This document shows positions 7,803 through 12,280 of a DNA stretch of 12,280 bases, piece after piece (the first letter of the stretch is position 1; each line of letters begins with the position of its first letter). This DNA is from Flavobacteriaceae bacterium (GTDB lineage: Bacteria > Bacteroidota > Bacteroidia > Flavobacteriales > Flavobacteriaceae). The stretch covers positions 1 to 12,280 of the forward strand of contig VMCW01000170.1 in NCBI GenBank assembly GCA_008081175.1, read 5' to 3'. The notes below the pieces were generated by a model. That model did no database searches. It was given only the letters and a program-made list of their open reading frames with translations, and had not been told where the DNA came from. Position numbers and translations under genes: made by a program.

Positions 7803-7840
7803 ACATTTTTATATTGTTATTCCAATACTACAAAGTCCTG
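7793..7840 (-). promoter_or_regulatory. Antiterminator pairing (segments 2:3) of the pheA leader
   Basis: CAGGACTTT at 7840-7832 (minus-strand reading) is a perfect 9-nt complement of AAAGTCCTG at 7801-7793, which is the 5' arm of the terminator. The two pairings are mutually exclusive. Segment 2 overlaps the last sense codons of the leader peptide (AGG ACT TTG). A ribosome that reaches the stop codon would mask it and let the terminator form, while a ribosome stalled earlier would leave it free to antiterminate. Confidence 0.8.
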
Positions 7841-7863
7841 CTATCTCTAGAATAGAAGTAGTA
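7826..7863 (-). promoter_or_regulatory. Possible pause/protector hairpin (segments 1:2) in the pheA leader
   Basis: TACTAC at 7863-7858 is a pair of Tyr codons (residues 12-13) of the leader peptide. It is perfectly complementary to GTAGTA at 7831-7826, which spans the leader stop codon. Inside it a small CTATT/GATAG hairpin can form (7855-7841). Together they would hold segment 2 in the absence of translation, as the 1:2 structure does in classical attenuators. The pairing is short, so this part is less certain than the antiterminator. Confidence 0.5.
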
Positions 7864-7896
7864 AAAACTGTTGTAATAAAAGAAAGTAGTTTTCAT
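7828..7896 (-). CDS. Phe/Tyr-rich leader peptide of the pheA operon attenuator
   Basis: A 22-codon ORF beginning ATG AAA ACT ACT and ending AGG ACT TTG TAG. Residues 5-15 read FFYYNSFYYFY: four Phe and five Tyr in eleven codons. It starts 16 bases downstream of a consensus promoter -7 element and ends 26 bases before the terminator stem. Such a run is expected of a regulatory leader whose translation speed reports charged tRNA-Phe and tRNA-Tyr, and it fits the downstream genes, which make exactly those two amino acids. There is no Shine-Dalgarno sequence; the start is preceded by A-rich sequence, as is usual in Bacteroidota. No in-frame upstream start exists before the promoter. The peptide itself probably has no function beyond being translated (inference from PheL/TrpL-type leaders). 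Confidence 0.85.
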   Translation of the reverse strand: MKTTFFYYNSFYYFYSRDSRTL

Positions 7897-7912
7897 TTTG
7901 TTTAAATCCCAA

Positions 7913-7943
7913 CAAAAGTACTATTGCTTTCTTCAAAAACAAA
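7913..7943 (-). promoter_or_regulatory. Bacteroidota-type promoter of the aromatic operon
   Basis: On the minus strand, TTTG at 7943-7940 is followed after 19 bases by TACTTTTG at 7920-7913, a full match to TAnnTTTG. Transcription would begin near 7905-7909, about 10 bases before the leader peptide ATG. The whole leader RNA up to the terminator would then be about 135 nt. Confidence 0.72.
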
Positions 7944-8073
7944 TTTTTATCCTTTTTTTTTCAAATTAAAAAGCACAAATTCATTTTTGCATAACCATAT
8001 GTTTACCGAATTGTTTCATACTGCCAATCCATTAACATTAACTATATTGAGTGTGATTTAAAATTGAGACTCA

Positions 8074-9201
8074 ATGGTAGCGTCTGGATTAATAACTCTA
8101 AGTACGTTAGTACTTATCGTTTTTTTTGAACGGTTACAGCACCCATGGATCAAAAAACTCTTCAATTGGATTCCTTCCATATTGTTGGCATATCTGATTC
8201 CTGCCTTAGTCAGCTATCTATTCAATCGGGACTTTAGTGAAGACCCTTTACATGATTGGAGTAAAACACTTATCATTCCCTTAGCGGTATTAGCAGTGAT
8301 GAGTAGCTTGTCTTTAACCCAATTGAGAGCTGTGGGCTGGAAACCCATCGTTGTATTTCTGTCCGGTTCCTTTTGGATTGCCTTATTTCCTGTTTGTATC
8401 CTTTTCTTTTTTCAGGACAGCTCATTAGTCAAAGATCTTTTTATTGGTCAAGAAGTATGGAAGGCGATCCCCCCTGTGGTGGGAAGCTGGATTGGAGGAA
8501 GCACCAGTCAGCTTGTTCTTAAAGAGGTGGTCGCTTGTTCTGAAGCTCTGTTTTTAACCGTTTTGATACTGGATAATATCCTGGTAAATATATGGACCAT
8601 TGGAATGTTTCAAAGCATTAAAAAAAGTGATGCTCTGAATAAACTTCTTAAAATTAATGCCCTTTCTCCACCCGAAAACTTCTCTTTTTCATCAGGCAAA
8701 AAAATACATCCTATTTTGAGTTTACTCCTTTTGCTAGGAGTGGTTTTTTTCGTTCACATCACTATGGATTCTTTTGTAGGCAAAATTGTGGTATTGTCTC
8801 TCGTAGGACTGGGGCTAGGTTTTTTTATAAAAACCTGGAACGGGCGCTTTGTACTGAAAATTGGAAGTATTTTGATATTAATTGTAATGGCCATATTGGG
8901 TCTAAAACTCAAATTCAGTTTGATTCGTTTTGATCCTGCCTTTCTTACTTTTCTTGTTTTTTGGCTGGTGAGTCATTTTATTTTCATGTTGTTTGTTGCC
9001 AAATTACTTCGTGTAAATACGGCATGGGTTCCCATAGCAAGCATGGCCAATGTGGGAGGAATTGCTACTGCTCCTGCAGTAACGGCAGCCTATAAAAAGG
9101 AGTGGATGCCTCATGCTATTATTTTAGCGGTATTGAGTATGGCTACGGGAACATTTTGGGGTTTATTGACCATTCATCTTATTCGTTACTTCATCTACTA
9201 A
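8074..9201 (+). CDS. DUF819 family integral membrane protein
   Basis: A 375-residue polytopic membrane protein with about ten or eleven hydrophobic helices. Two family motifs are seen: SWIGGSTSQ (from S138) followed by KEV, and ANVGGIATAPAVTAAY (from about residue 325). They have glycine-rich breaks related by an internal repeat, as in transporter folds. DUF819 proteins are uncharacterised as far as I know; their fold suggests secondary transport, but no substrate can be named. The start is fixed by an in-frame TGA at 8065. Upstream, the AT-rich 130 bases (7944-8073) shared with the divergent aromatic operon show no full promoter match on this strand. The best are 7/8 matches to the -7 element (CATTTTTG at 7982 and TATGTTTA at 7998), without a convincing -33 partner. 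The EamA gene follows with no gap. Confidence 0.82.
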   Translation: MVASGLITLSTLVLIVFFERLQHPWIKKLFNWIPSILLAYLIPALVSYLFNRDFSEDPLHDWSKTLIIPLAVLAVMSSLSLTQLRAVGWKPIVVFLSGSFWIALFPVCILFFFQDSSLVKDLFIGQEVWKAIPPVVGSWIGGSTSQLVLKEVVACSEALFLTVLILDNILVNIWTIGMFQSIKKSDALNKLLKINALSPPENFSFSSGKKIHPILSLLLLLGVVFFVHITMDSFVGKIVVLSLVGLGLGFFIKTWNGRFVLKIGSILILIVMAILGLKLKFSLIRFDPAFLTFLVFWLVSHFIFMLFVAKLLRVNTAWVPIASMANVGGIATAPAVTAAYKKEWMPHAIILAVLSMATGTFWGLLTIHLIRYFIY

Positions 9202-10089
9202 ATGATATTTAAAAAATCTAAAAACCCACACCTCTATTACGTCCTCATGCTCAACTTGGGGATGTTGTTTGTCAGCACCTCTGGAGTTCTAGGGCGATAC
9301 ATTGCTCTCCCGCCTGCAGTATCCATATGGTTTCGATCAGCAATTGCACTGGTCTTATTGGTTTTTTACGCAAAAAGTAAAAAGATGACCTTTAAAATCG
9401 AATGGAAAAAATATGGAAGTGCGGTAGTGTGGAGTGGTTTTTTTATGGCCTTACACTGGATTACTTATTTCTATGCCCTACAGTGGAGTAATGTCGCTAT
9501 TGGAATGCTCTCACTTTTTACTTATCCCATCATTACAGTTTTTTTGGAACCCTTTTTCATGAAAGTACAACTTCAAAAAAGACATTTATTTCTGGGGGCA
9601 CTAATCTTAATTGGTATCTATTTTTTAGTCCCCTCCTTTGATCTAAATAACACCTCAACGCAAGGAGTATTCATCGGGTTGTTTTCAGCAGTTGCCTATT
9701 CGCTAAGGAACCTGATTTTAAAAAAGCACCATAGCATGAGTAATGGATCGATTCAAATGGTTTACCAATTAGGAGTAATTACATTACTCCTACTCCCTGT
9801 TCACTGGATATATCCTGAAGTATCTCTCAGTACCCAATGGCCCTATTTATTTCTTCTAGGTGCTTTAACAACTGCCGTGGGTCATACGCTTTTTCTTAGT
9901 AGTTTTTCTCATTTTAGTATCAGTACAGCTAGCATTATGAGTAGTATCCAGCCCTTGTTTGGTGTTTTATTGGGCGTCCTTTTTCTTTCTGAAATTCCAG
10001 ACTTTAAAAGCATCATTGGTGGAGTGTTGATTTTGATCACAGTAATATTAGAAAGCAGCTGGACAAAAAACAAAAAAAGGACTCTTTAG
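9202..10089 (+). CDS. EamA-family (drug/metabolite) transporter
   Basis: A 295-residue permease with about ten hydrophobic helices arranged as two five-helix EamA repeats (about residues 12-142 and 153-288). First-repeat features include a glycine/arginine segment (SGVLGRYIALPPAVSIWFRS) and ALHWITYFYALQWSNVA, LLSLFTYPIITVFLEP. The second repeat has AVAYSLRNLILKK and SIMSSIQPLFGVLLGVLFLSE, the usual EamA ending. Members export amino acids, metabolites or drugs; substrate cannot be read off. The ATG directly abuts the DUF819 stop (TAAATG), so the two are almost certainly co-translated. Export of aromatic amino acids, as for the family member YddG, is a possibility suggested only by the divergent aromatic operon. 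Confidence 0.88.
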   Translation: MIFKKSKNPHLYYVLMLNLGMLFVSTSGVLGRYIALPPAVSIWFRSAIALVLLVFYAKSKKMTFKIEWKKYGSAVVWSGFFMALHWITYFYALQWSNVAIGMLSLFTYPIITVFLEPFFMKVQLQKRHLFLGALILIGIYFLVPSFDLNNTSTQGVFIGLFSAVAYSLRNLILKKHHSMSNGSIQMVYQLGVITLLLLPVHWIYPEVSLSTQWPYLFLLGALTTAVGHTLFLSSFSHFSISTASIMSSIQPLFGVLLGVLFLSEIPDFKSIIGGVLILITVILESSWTKNKKRTL

Positions 10090-10096
10090 AATGACG

Positions 10097-10104
10097 TATC
10101 TTTA
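10097..10104 (+). promoter_or_regulatory. Possible promoter -7 element for the gldA-like gene
   Basis: TATCTTTA matches TAnnTTTG at seven of eight positions and lies 11 bases before the gldA ATG, similar to the short leaders elsewhere in this window. No TTTG is found at the expected upstream distance, so this is a weak call. Confidence 0.35.
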
Positions 10105-10115
10105 ACTAAAAATTT

Positions 10116-11009
10116 ATGAGTCTTTTCATAGAAAATATTTCTAAAAGCTTTGGAGCTGTTCAGGCGTTAAAAGACATTTCCTTTACCCTAAAAAAAGGTG
10201 AGGTTGTGGGTCTTTTAGGTCCCAATGGTGCAGGAAAATCAACCTTGATGAAAATCCTGACAGGTTTTTACAGAGAATGGGACGGTAAAGGAACTTTTTT
10301 TGACAAAGACCTGAAAAAAGAACGCTTAGAGATACAAAAAGAAATAGGTTATTTGACGGAAAACAATCCGCTTTACCCAGAAATGTATGTTAAAGAATAC
10401 CTCCTCTACGTCAGCGGATTGTATCGACTTCAAAACCCTCCAGTAGAAGAACTCTTAAAACAAACTGGTCTGTTAGAATATCAAAACAAAAAAATTGAAA
10501 TCCTTTCAAAAGGGTATAAACAACGAGTGGGCCTTGCCGCAGCCCTCATTCACAATCCCAAATTCATCATCCTGGACGAGCCCACTACAGGGCTGGATCC
10601 CAATCAACTGGTTGAAATTCGAAAACTCATTCGCGAGCTGGGAAAAGATAAAACTGTACTTCTTTCTACCCACATCCTCCAAGAGATCGATGCACTTTGT
10701 GATCGGGTATTGATCATCAACAAGGGAAGAATAGTGCTGGATGAAAATTTGGAAATTTTGAGAAAAGATCAAAATCAAATCATTGAAGTGAGTTTTGACT
10801 TCCGTATAGAAACGGAAGCCTTAAATAGAATTGTCGGAGTTTCCAAAGTGAAAAACACCCATGACTTTGACTACGAAATCCATGTAACTGGCAAACAAGA
10901 CCTACGCCCTGCAATCTTTGATTTTGCTCATGATAATGGGTTGAAAATTCTTAAACTTCAACTTAAAAATGAAAGTTTAGAACAACTGTTTACAAGTTTA
11001 ACAGCCTAA
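10116..11009 (+). CDS. gldA: ABC transporter ATP-binding protein, GldA-like (gliding motility)
   Basis: A 297-residue ABC ATPase. Walker A is GPNGAGKST (35-43), the signature is LSKGYKQRVG (130-139), Walker B is FIILDEP with D154 and E155, and the switch histidine is H186 (LSTHILQE). The Y after LSKG, the stretch IGYLTENNPLYPEMYVKEYL and the roughly 85-residue C-terminal extension are what I recall of GldA, the ATPase that works with membrane proteins GldF and GldG in Bacteroidota gliding. GldF and GldG are not adjacent here; in Flavobacterium gldA is also separate from gldFG. A general ABC-2 exporter ATPase is the alternative. The stop codon overlaps that of convergent metF by four bases. 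Confidence 0.75.
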   Translation: MSLFIENISKSFGAVQALKDISFTLKKGEVVGLLGPNGAGKSTLMKILTGFYREWDGKGTFFDKDLKKERLEIQKEIGYLTENNPLYPEMYVKEYLLYVSGLYRLQNPPVEELLKQTGLLEYQNKKIEILSKGYKQRVGLAAALIHNPKFIILDEPTTGLDPNQLVEIRKLIRELGKDKTVLLSTHILQEIDALCDRVLIINKGRIVLDENLEILRKDQNQIIEVSFDFRIETEALNRIVGVSKVKNTHDFDYEIHVTGKQDLRPAIFDFAHDNGLKILKLQLKNESLEQLFTSLTA

Positions 11010-11962
11010 AAAACTTCTTTTGCAATCGCCTTGATATTGTCTGATTTTCCCATAGAATAGTAATGCAAAAAGGGAACGCCTGCAGCTTTCAGCTCTTTAC
11101 TTTGTTCGATACACCATTCTACCCCTACCTGACGCACAGCTTCATTGTCTTTACATCGAAGCACTTCTTTTATCAAAGCCTCTGGAAGATCGACATGAAA
11201 GCGATGGGGAATCATGTTGAGTTGTTTTTGTGTGGAAAGAGGCTTAAGACCAGGGATGATAGGGACATCTATTCCCTCCTCACGTGCTTTGTCTACAAAT
11301 TCAAAAAACTTCTGATTGTCAAAAAACATTTGGGTAACAACATAATTTGCACCAGCTTCAATTTTTTTCTTTAAAAAGTGTAAATCACTCTTCAAACTGG
11401 GTGCTTCCATATGCTTTTCAGGATAGCCTGAAACCCCAATACAAAAATCAGTAGCATGAGAATTTAACAATTCTTCATCCAAATAAATACCTTGGTTTAA
11501 GGCAGTTATTTGTTCTACTAATTCGTTTGCGTAACGGTGTCCATCTTCTGTTGGAGTAAAATAGGTCTCTGTCTTTACTGCATCTCCACGTAGTGCTACA
11601 AGATTGTCAATACCCAAAAAGTCCAGATCGATTAAAAAATTCTCTGTATCCTCTTTACTAAACCCCCCACAGAGGATATGAGGAACTGCATCTATCTGGT
11701 ACTTACTTTGAAGAGCAGCACAAATTCCTACCGTCCCAGGACGCTTTCTTATGACTTTCTTTTCAAGTAAACCGTTGCCCACTTGTTTATAAATATGTTC
11801 TTCCCTATGGTATGTTACGTCAATGAAAGGCGGTTTAAATTCCATCAATTCATCTATAGCATCAAACAGGGTGTGGATATTTTGTCCTTTTAGGGGAGGT
11901 AAAATCTCAAAGGTAAACTGCGTTTGATTTTTTGCTTGGGCAATGTGTTCTGTTACTTTCAT
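11006..11962 (-). CDS. metF: 5,10-methylenetetrahydrofolate reductase
   Basis: FAD enzyme reducing methylene-THF to 5-methyl-THF, the methyl donor for methionine synthase. Its 318 residues span a complete MetF barrel. Motifs: TFEILPP with catalytic-type E19, IDVTYH, LVALRGD with D127 (counterpart of E. coli D120 near the flavin), CIGVSGYPEKH, ANYVVTQMFFDN, IIPGLKP and a C-terminal VPFLHYYSM. There is no C-terminal regulatory domain, as expected for bacterial enzymes. It lies 24 bases downstream of metH on the same strand, giving a metH-metF unit in which MetF supplies the substrate of MetH. The TAG stop overlaps the gldA stop on the opposite strand (bases 11006-11009), leaving no room for a dedicated terminator between the two genes. 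Confidence 0.95.
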   Translation of the reverse strand: MKVTEHIAQAKNQTQFTFEILPPLKGQNIHTLFDAIDELMEFKPPFIDVTYHREEHIYKQVGNGLLEKKVIRKRPGTVGICAALQSKYQIDAVPHILCGGFSKEDTENFLIDLDFLGIDNLVALRGDAVKTETYFTPTEDGHRYANELVEQITALNQGIYLDEELLNSHATDFCIGVSGYPEKHMEAPSLKSDLHFLKKKIEAGANYVVTQMFFDNQKFFEFVDKAREEGIDVPIIPGLKPLSTQKQLNMIPHRFHVDLPEALIKEVLRCKDNEAVRQVGVEWCIEQSKELKAAGVPFLHYYSMGKSDNIKAIAKEVF

Positions 11963-11986
11963 TGGCTATTAATTTCTATTATCTTA

Positions 11987-12280
11987 TTATTCAGCAAGAT
12001 TGGGATTCAACCATTTTCTGGCTTCTTCTAGGGAAATTCCCCTGCGTGTGCTATATGATTTTAGTTGGTCTGTTTTAATTTTTCCCAATCCAAAATAGTA
12101 TGCCTCGGGGTGTGCAAAGTAATAGCCAGATACGGAAGAAGCGGGCCACATAGCCAAACTTTCTGTCAGTTTTACTCCTATGGTTTCTTCCACCTCTAGG
12201 AGGTTCCACAGTGTACTTTTCTCTAAATGATCAGGACAAGCTGGATAGCCCGGTGCAGGGCGTATCCCTTTGTAACTCTC
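11987..12280 (-). CDS. metH: Cobalamin-dependent methionine synthase, C-terminal activation domain (5' part outside window)
   Basis: The frame is open from the right edge; the first visible codon is complete at 12280. The 97 visible residues include GIRPAPGYPACPDH (the RxxxGY AdoMet-binding motif), LTESLAMWPASSVSGYYFAHPEA, YFGLGKI and a C-terminal LEEARKWLNPNLAE. This is the end of the AdoMet-binding reactivation domain, which remethylates oxidised cobalamin. The GTG at 12193 is internal, not a start. Whether the full protein is one chain or one of the split MetH forms found in Bacteroidota cannot be seen. metF follows after 24 bases. Confidence 0.93.
   Translation of the reverse strand, partial: ESYKGIRPAPGYPACPDHLEKSTLWNLLEVEETIGVKLTESLAMWPASSVSGYYFAHPEAYYFGLGKIKTDQLKSYSTRRGISLEEARKWLNPNLAE

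Noticed and set aside
7949..7962. T/A-rich run upstream of the operon promoter as a terminator tail
   Set aside because: No stem precedes it on either strand; it looks like ordinary AT-rich upstream sequence.
12191..12193. GTG at 12193 as the start of a small 68-residue protein
   Set aside because: The frame continues upstream to the window edge and encodes the RxxxGY motif of the MetH activation domain; it is the truncated end of metH.
1..12280. Defence, CRISPR or mobile-element signatures
   Set aside because: No direct-repeat arrays, transposase, integrase, toxin-antitoxin or phage-like genes were seen; all gene-sized frames match housekeeping or transport families.

Overview
The window reads as a stretch of a low-GC genome from the Flavobacteriia (Bacteroidota). 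Three things point there. A GldA-like gliding-motility ATPase is present. A DAHP synthase is fused to a C-terminal chorismate mutase, in the order pheA, aminotransferase, tyrA, DAHPS-CM. The promoters match the Bacteroidota pattern (TTTG, about 18-19 nt, then TAnnTTTG), and there are hardly any Shine-Dalgarno sequences. Both ends cut through genes: a fatty acid desaturase on the left and the 3' end of metH on the right. No mobile elements, CRISPR arrays, tRNAs or rRNAs were seen. Gene density is very high.

Layout: (1) 1-3200, plus strand: the desaturase (5' truncated), an aspartate aminotransferase, then sua5 (tRNA t6A synthesis), which has its own promoter overlapping the end of the aminotransferase gene. 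(2) 7943-3203, minus strand: an aromatic amino acid operon reading pheA, class I/II aminotransferase, tyrA, DAHPS-chorismate mutase, then a DUF975 membrane protein. The first three genes are coupled by ATGA overlaps. (3) 8074-11009, plus strand: a DUF819 membrane protein, an EamA-type transporter starting directly after its stop codon, then a gldA-like ABC ATPase. (4) 12280-11006, minus strand: the end of metH followed by metF, both in the methionine/folate methyl cycle.

The main discovery is in the roughly 150 bases upstream of pheA, where the gene-sized ORFs leave a gap. On the minus strand there is a consensus promoter (7943-7913), then a 22-codon ORF (7896-7828). Its residues 5-15 read FFYYNSFYYFY, so nine of eleven are Phe or Tyr. 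After it comes a U-tailed terminator hairpin (7802-7771) that ends 7 bases before the pheA ATG. The 5' arm of the terminator is also perfectly complementary over 9 nt to the last sense codons of the leader ORF. This is the architecture of a ribosome-mediated transcription attenuator that senses Phe and Tyr charging together. It would control a branch making both amino acids: DAHP synthase and chorismate mutase feed prephenate, PheA and TyrA split it, and the aminotransferase probably finishes both products. The adjacent DUF975 protein would be under the same control.

Two start positions deserve correction. pheA most likely begins at the ATG at 7763, not at a TTG within the terminator U-run. 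The desaturase reading frame is open to the left edge, so the ATG at 60 is internal.
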